Of a stretch of DNA of 64,000 bases, positions 1-11,549 are shown one piece after another. Below the pieces are notes generated by a model, which saw only the letters and a list, made by a program, of their open reading frames with translations, did no database searches and was not told the origin of the DNA. The first letter of the stretch is position 1; each line of letters opens with the position of its first letter. The stretch spans positions 124,001 through 188,000 of the forward strand of contig NW_026947543.1 in NCBI RefSeq assembly GCF_034190915.1. Reading direction: 5' to 3'. The position numbers and the translations under genes are program-made. The DNA is from Cavia porcellus. Its lineage: Eukaryota > Chordata > Mammalia > Rodentia > Caviidae.

Positions 1-499
1 TGTGTCCTTGGGTGATTACAGCCTTGGATGAACAGGGTTCAAATATATTGGATCCTGTGCATTTGAAGAGGAAATGAGTAAAATTTCATGAGTTAATGTG
101 GACATGCTAGGGAATTGAGGGGCCATGATAGAGACAAAACTTCAGGCCATGTGCTGAAGGCTGAGGATTCTGTACATCTAGCTTCTTGAATAGTGGGCCT
201 GCTGAGCAATTGTGTGCTCTCAAATATAATTTGATGGGTTTTGTTTTAATTTATTTTGTTTTTTGCTTTGGTTTTTTACATGGAAGGAACTGTACCATGG
301 TTTGCAGAAGCTGGAGTGTCTTACCTAAGAGAAATTTGCAAAAAGGGACAATTCAGCAGCCAAGAATTTCTCAAATGCCCTTGGCGTTTTAAAAAAAGTG
401 ACATCAAGTTGAGTGTGTCATGTCCATGTCTCTTTACAAAAGATTTTACTTCCTATTTGATAGGAATTACTGTTTCTTTGAAAGGTCAACCTGCACTGA

Positions 500-505
500 A
501 ATAAA
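500..505 (+). other. AATAAA hexamer recurring in every unit
   Basis: A poly(A)-signal hexamer in the context CTGAAATAAAGATAATCCC recurs at this place in each unit. It could end plus-strand array transcripts, but no transcript structure can be read from the sequence and a chance AATAAA in AT-rich DNA is common. Confidence 0.25.
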
Positions 506-2305
506 GATAATCCCTCCTTTCCTCATTGTGCTTGAAACCACATCCTTTGTTAGTTATATTTTCCTATGCAGCAACACTTGGAGATGACTACAGCGAGAAT
601 TTCCCATTGGTGGAATTTCCACGGAGACACATGAAGTAATACTGCACAATTTCAAGTGAAGTGCACTGTCCCTTGACAATGGCAAGTCTGGGCAAATCTC
701 TAGTAACTGAAAATCTTAGAAAGTCTGAAAGTGAGTGAATGAAAATGGGCCTCTCCACATTTGGACAGGGCCTCTCCTGAAGCACACATTTGTGGAAAAA
801 GTAATTATGAGAGACGAATGAACTCCCAAAACGGAATGGAAATTTTCTTGTTTAGGCCTGGAACGCTATGGCCTGCAGCCCTGTGGTTCTAACTGGATGA
901 GCAAAGTGTCAGCAGAGGTCAAAGTAAAACACACACCATTTAGTGAACTCGATATTTAACCAGGTGTCCAGAGTAGTGGCAAACTGTACTTGTGTCAATT
1001 TGCTCAAATCCTGTCTTCACAAGAAAGTAAATTCCAGCACGACCAGTGACTAGAGGAGGACACATTTCAAAGGACTTATAAAAAGTCCAACCCTGAACTT
1101 AGCCCAACACTTAATTTAGATGAAAAGTAGCAGAGTCTGTTAGTCTTTCAAGTTTTAATAGGAGAAACTTATAGCATGTAATAGCTGTTACATGAATAAC
1201 TTCAGAGCTTTTGGAGAGGTCGAAATCACTATGAGTGAGGGCTTCCCTGACTCACAAAGTTAAAAATAGGAAAACAAACAATTTGCAAAACCAATCAACC
1301 AATTAAATACAAACACTAAGTCCAAAGGGTTTCACTGGTTTTAAAACCACTTATGGAATGCACAACTATTGATGAGGCTTACTCTGCATTCTGCTTTACT
1401 CAGGCCTGGTACATGAGCAACTGTGAAAGCAAAATTCAAAATGTTATGTGAAGTGACCATTTCATTGTTGAAACCATGACCCAATAGACATTTTCTCTTT
1501 TGAAACTTTGTACATTATCCATATATGTTCTCAAAGGGAAGGAATACACAGGATTTAGGTGAATTATTTTTTTCAGTATTTTGTGTTCCACCAGATTTAT
1601 TTGAAGATCTCCTGTCCTGCATCCACTGCCCAATGCAGAAGGCCACACATAGGACAACCCACATGAGAACTTCACTTCTACAGCCTGATTATATCATCAT
1701 GAGAATATAATTTTCCTTTCATCATCAAAGATTTTTACATCAGATTAACCAGCTCTCTTGCTTGCCCATGTTTTTCCCTGGTTTTTGTACCTTGAAATGC
1801 TTGTGCACTCTTCCCAGCCTTGATATCCATCTTCCCCCATTTTTCCAAACATATTCATCTGGGAAACATGTAAAGATCTTATTCGGGGCTTGTTTCATTG
1901 TTTTCAAATATCTGCCCTTGAAATTCAACTTCCACCACTGTCTCTCATATCCAAAGCTATGTGCTTGCAGAGGATTTCTGCTGAGAAATTTCACAGAAAG
2001 CTCTTATACTGCAGGTGAATGATGCCAGCAAGTCTTGACTGAATAGCTTAGGGAACAGGACTCAGCCAAATGACTGACATGACAAGGGAAAAGCGTATGC
2101 TCAAGGATAGGACATGGCAGAGGTCATCTGCCAGGCCCTGGCATATTTAATATCCCATTGAAAGTACATCAATGTGTAAATTGGCAAGCATTTCCATCCA
2201 CAAATTCTGAGCAGTGAAGCCTTCGTAGATAGTATTGTGGCATACCAGGCCAAGAATATTCATCCTATTTAAATCTTGCCCTACAAGGTCCTCTGTGCCA
2301 CTGAG

Positions 2306-2319
2306 GTCTCCATGGCAAC
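2306..2319 (+). promoter_or_regulatory. X-box-like site upstream of the subrepeats
   Basis: GTCTCCATGGCAAC fits the RFX X-box consensus (GTNRCC, 0-3 bases, RGYAAC) with one mismatch in the left half-site. It lies about 55 bp before the first 321-bp subrepeat and recurs at the same place in most units. Units 10 and 13 read ATGGAAAC and unit 11 reads CGATGGCAAC, so the site is less well kept than the palindromes inside the subrepeats. Binding is inferred from the motif only. Confidence 0.35.
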
Positions 2320-2396
2320 GCCCAGCATTGTGACTTAGGTCTCCTACTGCACACTTGTATCCTAGAGCCTAAAGTCCAGCTCAAAATGGTGCTCAG

Positions 2397-2433
2397 CCAA
2401 TCACAGCCCATTGTGGTTGCCTGGCAACCACAA
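2397..2433 (+). promoter_or_regulatory. CCAAT box plus palindromic RFX X-box (subrepeat copy 1)
   Basis: CCAAT sits at 2397-2401. After 13 bp comes GGTTGCC-T-GGCAACC (2415-2429), a perfect inverted repeat that extends outward to 11+1+11 bp (2411-2433). The core matches a symmetrical RFX X-box, and the CCAAT in AGCCAATCA is a good NF-Y site. On the minus strand the order is X-box then ATTGG, which is the order but not the spacing of MHC class II X-Y promoters. Counted by eye over the window, 31 of 32 subrepeats keep the X-box core (unit 7 copy 2 has GGCAGCC) and 31 of 32 keep CCAAT (unit 8 copy 2 has CCAAC). Function is inferred. Confidence 0.6.
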
Positions 2434-2717
2434 GCTTGTGGATTTCTGTGAACTGTTTCAGCCCAACTCTGCAGCTTTCCACCTCATACAACCACAGCCA
2501 TTCCAATCATGCAGTATTTGATTAGCCTCTCTATGTTGCCTCAGAATTTTTTTTACAGTTGTAGTGATCAAGAAAATTTGACATATTTTGAGAAGTGGAG
2601 GGAAGTAATTGGAAAACCTTTTGGTATGTCTGAGGTCTATGGGTTCCAAACTTGACTATCCCAGTCTTTTAAATTTTCAAACCTAGAGCCTAAAATCCAC
2701 CTCACAGGGATGTTCAG

Positions 2718-2753
2718 CCAATCCCAGCCCAGTGTGGTTGCCTGGCAACCACA
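2718..2753 (+). promoter_or_regulatory. CCAAT box plus palindromic RFX X-box (subrepeat copy 2)
   Basis: This is the same module in the gamma copy: CCAAT at 2718-2722 and an inverted repeat of 10+1+10 bp at 2733-2753 with the core GGTTGCC-T-GGCAACC. The CCAAT to X-box gap is again 13 bp. In every unit the palindrome begins about 50 bp into each subrepeat, so other copies can be located from the subrepeat coordinates given per unit. Confidence 0.6.
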
Positions 2754-3530
2754 AGCCTGTGGATTTCTGTGAACAGTTTCAGCCCAACTCTGCAGCTTTC
2801 CACCTCATACAACCACAGCCATTCCAATCATGCAGTATTTGATTCACCTCTCTAAGTTGCCTCAGAATTTTCTTTGAACTTGTGGTGATCAAGCAAATTT
2901 GACATATTTTGACAAGTGGAGGGAAGTAATTGGCTCTGTCTTTAGCTCTGTTTGTGGTATATGGTGCCCAAAGATGACTAGCCCAGTCTATTCAGTTATC
3001 AAACTTAGAAAGCCAAATGTTTCAAGGGAGGAAAGAAAATGCCACAATGATTTGGGTTCTGCCAAGTTTCTGGTGGCTTGGGAAGCAAACCTGCAAACCA
3101 TACATGCAGTCTCTGCTGGATTACTGCCACCATGGTAGTATCAGTTAGCACTAAAAGCCAGCAACCAGAAGATGAGACCCAAAATGAAAGTGAATCCTTG
3201 CAGTGCATGAATATTTGGAGTGCCTGCTTCAACTATCCAGCTTCCTCGGGGTTCACTTGTGTGCAATCGCTATTTCAAGGAGGTCTGCAGCCATTCCAGC
3301 ATAACCCTGAACACTAAACATGAGGTACTAGCTCAATACCTTATCACCAGCAGGTTTTCCCAGAATTCAACTGTAACATGGTGAAAGGGAAACCCTTAGA
3401 AAAGGGATGCAAATGCCCCTTTCACTAGAAATCCCAGGTATTTTCTCATGGCTTGGAATATTTAGACTCCACAACTCATGTAGTGAACCCAGGGACCTAG
3501 ACCAAGTGTGTCTAGTTTAATGTTGTCCTC

Positions 3531-3678
3531 TTTTTGGAAACAGCATCTTATGTAGTTGTTGAAAGAGGCCTTGAGATCAATTCGTAGCCCAAGATGGACT
3601 GGAACTCCCAAGGATCCATCCATCTCAGCCCCCAGATTGCTGGGATTATAGGCATGAGGGACCATGCCAAGCATGTGC
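3531..3678 (-). repeat. B1/proto-B1-like SINE fragment (antisense), one per unit
   Basis: Read on the plus strand, TTTTTGGAAACAGCATCTTATGTAG is followed by a CTGGAACTCCCAAGG stretch and TGCTGGGATTATAGGCATGAG, which is the reverse complement of a 7SL-derived B1-type SINE. It is old and carries extra sequence between the two halves, so the subfamily is uncertain. It is part of the unit and not an independent insertion, because it recurs at 7382, 11230, 15078, 18927, 22776, 26625, 30475, 41418, 45268, 49438, 53604, 57453 and 61944 (start positions, each about 147 bp long). It is the main clue to a rodent source. Confidence 0.6.
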
Positions 3679-3850
3679 ACAGAGATTCTTACATAATTTG
3701 TGAAATCCCACTACTGGTCTATAGGTAGCTTCTGTGCTTCAGGCTTTAGGAATATGCCTCTCTTTGTTTTGGCTCCCCTTGTTCAGGTGTCCATTTCTGT
3801 TGTGATAAGCTCCAAGGCCCCAGGCAAGGGAGTGGCTGACCTTCCTCTGG

Positions 3851-6800
3851 TGTGTCCTTGGATGATTACAGCCTTGAATGAACAGGGTTCAAATATATGG
3901 GATCCTGTGCGTTTGAAGAGGAAATGAGTAAAGATTCATGAGTTAATGTGGACATGCCAGGGAATTGAGGGGCCATGATAGAGACAAAACTTCAAGCCAT
4001 GGGCTGAAGGCTGAGGATTCTGTACCTCTAGCTTCTTGAATAGTGGGCCTGCTGAGCAATTGTGTGCTCTCAAATGTAATTTGATGGGTTTTGTTTTAAT
4101 TTATTTTGTTTTTTGCTTTGGTTTTTTACATGGAAGGAACTGTACCATGGTTTGAAGAAGCTGGAGTGTCTTACCTAAGAGAAATTTGCAAAAAGGGACA
4201 ATTCAGCAGCCAAGAATTTCTCAAATGCCCTTGGCGTTTTAAAAAAAGTGACATCAAGTTGAGTGTGTCATGTCCATGTCTCTTTACAAAAGATTTTACC
4301 TCCTATTTGATAGGAATTACTGTTTCTTTGAAAGGTCAACCTGCACTGAAATAAAGATAATCCCTCCTTTCCTCATTCTGCTTGAAACCACATTCTTTGT
4401 TTAATTATATTTTCTTACGCAGCAACACCTGGAGATGACTACAGCGAGAGTTTCCCATTGGTGGAATTTCCACGGAGACACATGAAGTAATACTGCACAA
4501 TTTCAAGTGAAGTGCACTGTCCCTTGACAATGGCAAGTCTGGGCAAATCTCTAGTAACTGAAAATCTTAGAAAGTCTGAAAGTGAGTGAATGAAAATGGG
4601 CCTCTCCACATTTGGACAGGGCCTCTCCTGAAGCACACATTTGTGGAAAAAGTAATTATGAGAGACGAATGAACTCCCAAAACGGAATGGAAATTTTCTT
4701 GTTTAGGCCTGGAACGCTATGGCCTGGAGCCCTGTGGTACTAACTGGATGAGCAAAGTGTCAACAGAGATCAAAGTAAAACACACACCATTTAGGGAACT
4801 CGATATTTAACCAGGTGTCCAGAGTAGTGGCAAACTGTACTTGTGTCAATTTGCTCAAATCCTGTCTTCACAAGAAAGTAAATTCCAGCACGACCAGTGA
4901 CTAGAGGAGGACAAATTTTAAAGGACTTGTAAAAAGTCCAAGCCTGAACTTAGCCCAACACTGAATTTAGATGAAAAGTAGCAGAGTCTGTTAGTCTTTC
5001 AAGTTTTAATAGGAGAAACTTATAGCATGTAATAGCTGTTACATGAATAACTTCAGAGCTTTTGGAGAGGTCGAAATCACTATGAGTGAGGGCTTCCCTG
5101 ACTCACAAAGTTAAAAATAGGAAAACAAACAATTTGCAAAACCAATCAACCAATTAAATACAAACACTAAGTCCAAAGTTTTTCACTGGTTTTAAAACCA
5201 CTTATGGAATGCACAACTATTGATGAGGCTTACTCTGCATTCTGCTTTACTCAGGCCTGGTACATGAGCAACTGTGAAAGCAAAATTCAAAATGTTATGT
5301 GAAGTGACCATTTCATTGTTGAAACCATGACCCAATAGACATTTTCTCTTTTGAATCGTCGTACATTATCCATATATGTTCTCAAAGGGAAGGAATACAC
5401 AGGATTTAGGTGAATTATTTTTTTCAGTATTTTGTGTTCCACCAGATTTATTTGAAGATCTCCTGTCCTGCATCCACTGCCCAATGCAGAAGGCCACAAA
5501 TAGGACAACCCACATGAGAACTTCACTTCTACAGCCTGATTATATCATCATGAGAATATAATTTTCCTTTCATCATCAAAGATTTTTACATCAGATTAAC
5601 CAGCTCTCTTGCTTGCCCATGTTTTTCCCTGGTTTTTGTACCTTGAAATGGGTGTGCACTCTTCCCAGGCTTGATCTCCATCTTCCCCCATATTTCCAAA
5701 CATATTCATCTGGGAAACATGTAAAGATCTTATTCGGGGCTTGTTTCATTGTTTTCAAATATCTGCCCTTGAAATTCAACTTCCACCACTGTCTCTCATA
5801 TCCAAAGCTATGTGCTTGCAGAGGATTTCTGCTGAGAAATTTCACAGAAAGCTCTTATACTGCAGGTGAATGATGCCAGCAAGTCTTGACTGAATAGCTT
5901 AGGGAACAGGACTCAGCCAAATGACTGACATGACAAGGGAAAAGCGTATGGTCAAGGATAGGACATGGCAGAGGTCATCTGCCAGGCCCTGGCATATTTA
6001 ATATCCCATTGAAAGTACATCAATGTGTAGATTGGCAAGCATTTCCATCCACAAATTCTGAGCAGTGAAGCCTTCGGAGATAGTATTGTGGCATACCAGG
6101 CCAAGAATATTCATCCTATTTAAATCTTGCCCTACAAGGTCCTCTGTGCCACTGAGGTCTCCATGGCAACGTCCAGCATTGTGACTCAGGTCTCCTACTG
6201 CACACTTGTATCCTAGAGCCTAAAGTCCAGCTCACAATGGTGCTCAGCCAATCACAACCCATTGTGGTTGCCTGGCAACCACAAGCTTGTGGATTTCTGT
6301 GAACTGTTTCAGCCCAACTCTGCAGCTTTCCACCTCATACAACCACAGCCATTCCAATCATGCAGTATTTGATTAGCCTCTCTATGTTGCCTCAGAATTT
6401 TTTTTACAGTTGTAGTGATCAAGAAAATTTGACATACTTTGAGAAGTGGAGGGAAGTAATTGGAAAACCTTTTGGTATGTCTGAGGTCTATGGGTTCCAA
6501 ACTTGACTATCCCAGTCTTTTAAATTTTCAAACCTAGAGCCTAAAATCCACCTCACAGGGATGTTCAGCCAATCTCAGCCCAGTGTGGTTGCCTGGCAAC
6601 CACAAGCCTGTGGATTTCTGTGAACAGTTTCAGCCCAACTCTGCAGCTTTCCACCTCATACAACCACAGCCATTCCAATCATGCAGTATTTGATTCACCT
6701 CTCTAAGTTGCCTCAGAATTTTCTTTGAACTTGTGGTGATCAAGCAAATTTGACATATTTTGACAAGTGGAGGGAAGTAATTGGCTCTGTCTTTAGCTCT

Positions 6801-7701
6801 GTTTGTGGTATATGGGGTCCAAAGGTGACTAGCCCAGTCTATTCAGTTAAAAAACTTAGAAAGCCAAATGTTTCAAGGGAGGAAAGAAAATGCCACAATG
6901 ATTTGGGTTCTGCCAAGTTTCTGGTGGCTTGGGAAGCAAACCTGCAAACCATACATGCAGTCTCTGCTGGATTACTGCCACCATGGTAGTATCAGTTAGC
7001 ACTAAAAGCCAGCAACCAGAACATGAGACCCAAAATGAAACTGAATCCTTGCAGTGCATGAATATTTGGAGTGCCTGCTTCAACTATCCAGCTTCCTCGG
7101 GGTTCACTTGTCTGCAATCGCTATTTCAAGGAGGTCTGCAGCCATTCCAGCATAACCCTGAACACTAAACATGAGGTACTAGCTCAATACCTTATCACCA
7201 GTAGGTTTTCCCAGAATTCAACTGTAACATGGTGAAAGGGAAACTCTTAGAAAAGGGATGCAAATGCCCCTTTCACTAGAAATCCCAGGTATTTTCTCAT
7301 GGCATGGAATATTTAGACTCCACAACTCATGTAGTGAACCCAGGGACCTAGACCAAATGTGTGTAGTTTAATGTTGTCCTCTTTTTGGAAACAGCATCTT
7401 ATGTAGTTGTTGAAAGAGGCCTTGAGATAAATTCGTAGCCCAAGATGGACTGGAACTCCCAAGGATCCATCCACCTCAGCCCCCAGATTGCTGGGATTAT
7501 AGGCATGAGGGACCATGCCAAGCATGTGCACAGAGATTCTTACATAATTTGTGAAATCCCACTACTGGTCTATAGGTAGCTTCTGTGCTTCAGGCTTTAG
7601 GAATATGCCTCTCTTTGTTTTGGCTCCCCTTGTTCAGGTGTCCATTTCTATTGTGATAAGCTCCAAGGCCCCAGGCAAGGGAGTGGCTGCCCTTCCTCTG
7701 G
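3851..7701 (+). repeat. Macrosatellite unit 2 (3851 bp)
   Basis: Head marker CCTTGAATG. Subrepeats at 6212-6532 and 6533-6854. The last third carries the AAATGTGTGTAG marker (about 7355) and the TTAAAAAACTT marker shared with units 3-5, whereas unit 1 has AAGTGTGTCTAG and TTATCAAACTT. Unit 2 is therefore mosaic between the two unit types. Confidence 0.95.
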
Positions 7702-10700
7702 TGTGTTCTTGGATGATTACAGCACAGGTGAACAGGGTTCAAATATATTGGATCCTGTTCATTTGAAGAGGAAATGAGTAAAGATTCATGAGTTAATGTG
7801 GACATGCCAGGGAATTGAGGGGCCATGATAGAGACAAAACTTCAGGCCATGGGCGGAAGGCTGAGGATTCCGTACCTCTAGCTTCTTGAATAGTGGGCCT
7901 GCTGAGCAACTGTGTGCTCTCAAATGTAATTTGATGGGTTTTGTTTTAATTTATTTTGTTTTTTGCTTTGGTTTTTTACATGGAAGGAACTGTACCATGG
8001 TTTGAAGAAGCTGGAGTGTCTTACCTAAGAGAAATTTGCAAAAAGGGACAATTCAGCAGCCAAGAATTTCTCAAATGCCCTTGGCGTTTTAAAAAAAGTG
8101 ACATAAAGTTGAGTGTGTCATGTCCATGTCTCTTTACAAAAGATTTTACCTCCTATTTGATAGGAGTTACTGTTTCTTTGAAAGGTCAACCTGCACTGAA
8201 ATAAAGATAATCCCTCCTTTCCTCATTCTGCTTGAAACCACATCCTTTGTTAGTTATAATTGCTTACGCAGCAACACTTGGAGATGACTACAGCGAGAGT
8301 TTCCCATTGGTGGAATTTCCACGGAGACACATGAAGTAATACTGCACAATTTCAAGTGAAGTGCACTGTCCCTTGACAATGGCAAGTCTGGGCAAATCTC
8401 TAGTAACTGAAAATCTTAGAAAGTCTGAAAGTGAGTGAATGAAAATGGGCCTCTCCACATTTGGACAGGGCCTCTCCTGAAGCACACATTTGTGGAAAAA
8501 GTAATTATGAGAGACGAATGAACTCCCAAAACGGAATGGAAATTTTCTTGTTTAGGCCTGGAACGCTATGGCCTGGAGCCCTGTGGTTCTAACTGGATGA
8601 GCAAAGTGTGAGCAGAGATCAAAGTAAAACACACACCATTTTGGGAACTCGATATTTAACCAGGTGTCCAGAGTAGTGGCAAACTGTACTTGTGTCAATT
8701 TGGTCAAATCCTGTCTTCACAAGAAAGTAAATTCCAGCACGACCAGTGACTAGAGGAGGACACATTTCAAAGGACTTGTAAAAAGTCCAACCCTGAACTT
8801 AGCCCAACACTGAATTTAGATGAAAATTAGCAGAGTCTGTTAGTCTTTCAAGTTTTAATAGGAGAAACTTATAGCATGTAATAGCTGTTACATGAATAAC
8901 TTCAGAGCTTTTGGAGAGGTCGAAATCACTATGAGTGAGGGCTTCCCTGACTCACAAAGATAAAAATAGGAAAACAAACAATTTGCAAAACCAATCAACC
9001 AATTAAATACAAACACTAAGTCCATAGGGTTTCACTGGTTTTAAAACCACTTATGGAATGCACAACTATTGATGAGGCTTACTCTGCATTCTGCTTTACT
9101 CAGGCCTGGTACATGAGCAACTGTGAAAGCAAAATTCAAAATGTTATGTGAAGTGACCATTTCATTGTTGAAACCATGACCCAATAGACATTTTCTCATT
9201 TGAAACTTCGTACATTATCCATATATGTTCTCAAAGGGAAGGAATACACAGGATTTAGGTGAATTATTTTTTTCATTATTTTTGTTCCACCAGATTTATT
9301 TGAAGATCTCCTGTCCTGCATCCACTGCCCAATGCAGAAGGCCACACATAGGACAACCCACATGAGAACTTCACTTCTACAGCCTGATTATATCATCATG
9401 AGAATATAATTTTCCTTTCATCATCAAAGATTTTTACATCAGATTAACCAGCTCTCTTGCTTGCCCATGTTTTTCCCTGGTTTTTGTACCTTGAAATGGG
9501 TGTGCACTCTTCCCAGGCTTGATCTCCATCTTCCCCCATATTTCCAAACATATTCATCTGGGAAACATGTAAAGATTTTATTCGGGGCTTGTTTCATTGT
9601 TTTCAAATATCTGCCCTTGAAATTCAACTTCCACCACTGTCTCTCATATCCAAAGCTATGTGCTTGCAGAGGATTTCTGCTGAGAAATTTCACAGAAAGC
9701 TCTTATACTGCAGGTGAATGATGCCAGCAAGTCTTGACTGAATAGCTTAGGGAACAGGACTCAGCCAAATGACTGACATGACAAGGGAAAAGCGTATGGT
9801 CAAGGATAGGACATGGCAGAGGTCATCTGCCAGGCCCTGGCATATTTAATATCCCATTGAAAGTACATCAATGTGTAGATTGGCAAGCATTTCCATCCAC
9901 AAATTCTGAGCAGTGAAGCCTTCGGAGATAGTATTGTGGCATACCAGGCCAAGAATATTCATCCTATTTAAATCTTGCCCTACAAGGTCCTCTGTGCCAC
10001 TGAGGTCTCCATGGCAACGCCCAGCATTGTGACTCAGGTCTCCTACTGCACACTTGTATCCTAGAGCCTAAAGTCCAGCTCACAATGGTGCTCAGCCAAT
10101 CACAGCCCATTGTGGTTGCCTGGCAACCACAAGCTTGTGGATTTCTGTGAACTGTTTCAGCCCAACTCTGCAGCTTTCCACCTCATACAACCACAGCCAT
10201 TCCAATCATGCAGTATTTGATTAGCCTCTCTATGTTGCCTCAGAATTTTTTTTACAGTTGTAGTGATCAAGAAAATTTGACATACTTTGAGAAGTGGAGG
10301 GAAGTAATTGGAAAACCTTTTGGTATGTCTGAGGTCTATGGGTTCCAAACTTGACTATCCCAGTCTTTTAAATTTTCAAACCTAGAGCCTAAAATCCACC
10401 TCACAGGGATGTTCAGCCAATCTCAGCCCAGTGTGGTTGCCTGGCAACCACAAGCCTGTGGATTTCTGTGAACAGTTTCAGCCCAACTCTGCAGCTTTCC
10501 ACCTCATACAACCACAGCCATTCCAATCATGCAGTATTTGATTCACCTCTCTAAGTTGCCTCAGAATTTTCTTTGAACTTGTGGTGATCAAGCAAATTTG
10601 ACATATTTTGACAAGTGGAGGGAAGTAATTGGCTCTGTCTTTAGCTCTGTTTGTGGTATATGGGGTCCAAAGGTGACTAGCCCAGTCTATTCAGTTAAAA

Positions 10701-11549
10701 AACTTAGAAAGCCAAATGTTTCAAGGGAGGAAAGAAAATGCCACAATGATTTGGGTTCTGCCAAGTTTCTGGTGGCTTGGGAAGCAAACCTGCAAACCAT
10801 ACATGCAGTCTCTGCTGGATTACTGCCACCATGGTAGTATCAGTTAGCACTAAAAGCCAGCAACCAGAAGATGAGACCCAAAATGAAACTGAATCCTTGC
10901 AGTGCATGAATATTTGGAGTGCCTGCTTCAACTATCCAGCTTCCTCGGGGTTCACTTGTCTGCAATCGCTATTTCAAGGAGGTCTGCAGCCATTCCAGCA
11001 TAACCCTGAACACTAAACATGAGGTACTAGCTCAATACCTTATCACCAGCAGGTTTTCCCAGAATTCAACTGTAACATGGTGAAAGGGAAACCCTTAGAA
11101 AAGGGATGCAAATGCCCCTTTCACTAGAAATCCCAGGTATTTTCTCATGGCATGGAATATTTAGACTCCACAACTCATGTAGTGAACCCAGGGACCTAGA
11201 CCAAATGTGTGTAGTTTAATGTTGTCCTCTTTTTGGAAACAGCATCTTATGTAGTTGTTGAAAGAGGCCTTGAGATAAATTCGTAGCCCAAGATGGACTG
11301 GAACTCCCAAGGATCCATCCACCTCAGCCCCCAGATTGCTGGGATTATAGGCATGAGGGACCATGCCAAGCATGTGCACAGAGATTCTTACATAATTTGT
11401 GAAATCCCACTACTGGTCTATAGGTAGCTTCTGTGCTTCAGGCTTTAGGAATATGCCTCTCTTTGTTTTGGCTCCCCTTGTTCAGGTGTCCATTTCTATT
11501 GTGATAAGCTCCAAGGCCCCAGGCAAGGGAGTGGCTGCCCTTCCTCTGG
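7702..11549 (+). repeat. Macrosatellite unit 3 (3848 bp)
   Basis: Head marker CACAGGTG, shared with units 4, 5, 6 and 9. Subrepeats at 10060-10380 and 10381-10702. Read against unit 4, I found only two differences: G at 8703 versus C at 12551, and C at 10083 versus A at 13931. That makes this pair a very recent duplication or conversion. Confidence 0.95.

Larger units (their letters stand above)
2361..3003 (+). repeat. Two 321-bp subrepeats (type example, unit 1)
   Basis: Both copies (2361-2681 and 2682-3003) start with CCTAGAGCCTAAA and are offset by 321 bp. Their first halves are very similar (about 5 differences in 135 bp around the CCAAT and X-box). Their second halves differ much more. 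I call copy 1 'alpha' (T-run then ACAGTTGTAGTG, later GGAAAACCTTTTGG) and copy 2 'gamma' (TTTGAACTTGTGG, later GACAAGTGG and CTCTGTCTTTAGC). A third, decayed start (CTTAGAAAGCCAAA) follows copy 2 at about 3004. The two-copy arrangement is the ground state in units 1-10 and 13. Confidence 0.93.
1..3850 (+). repeat. Macrosatellite unit 1 (3850 bp)
   Basis: First of 14 complete tandem copies. The phase is set by the window edge: position 1 aligns with 3851, 7702, 11550 and so on. The unit is AT-rich and CpG-poor. It holds an AATAAA near 500, a block of two 321-bp subrepeats (2361-2681 and 2682-3003) and an antisense B1-like SINE (about 3531-3678). The head marker, shortly after the start, reads CCTTGGATG. 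Open frames of 60-86 codons occur on both strands, but their equivalents are broken in other units, so I call no gene here. Apart from the subrepeats and the SINE I recognise nothing in the remaining 2.9 kb. Confidence 0.95.

Noticed and set aside
256..504. 75-82-codon plus-strand frame repeated in most units, ending beside AATAAA
   Set aside because: Frameshifted in unit 7 (extra A near 23487), stopped by TGA at 50173 in unit 12 and at 58191 in unit 14; the 82-codon version needs a TTG start. No domain is recognised. It is a shadow of DNA identity between units.
2411..2433. Palindrome as a hairpin terminator or CRISPR-like direct repeat
   Set aside because: This is vertebrate-type DNA with 321-bp spacing and no variable spacers; the core fits an RFX X-box far better.
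2397..2433. A true MHC class II S-X-Y promoter module
   Set aside because: The order X-box then ATTGG on the minus strand fits, but the X to Y gap is 13 bp, shorter than in class II promoters, and no X2 (CRE-like) site lies between.
588..3927. Many other 60-86-codon frames recurring every 3.85 kb on both strands
   Set aside because: They overlap each other on opposite strands, show no domain or codon-position bias visible by eye, and are broken in some copies.
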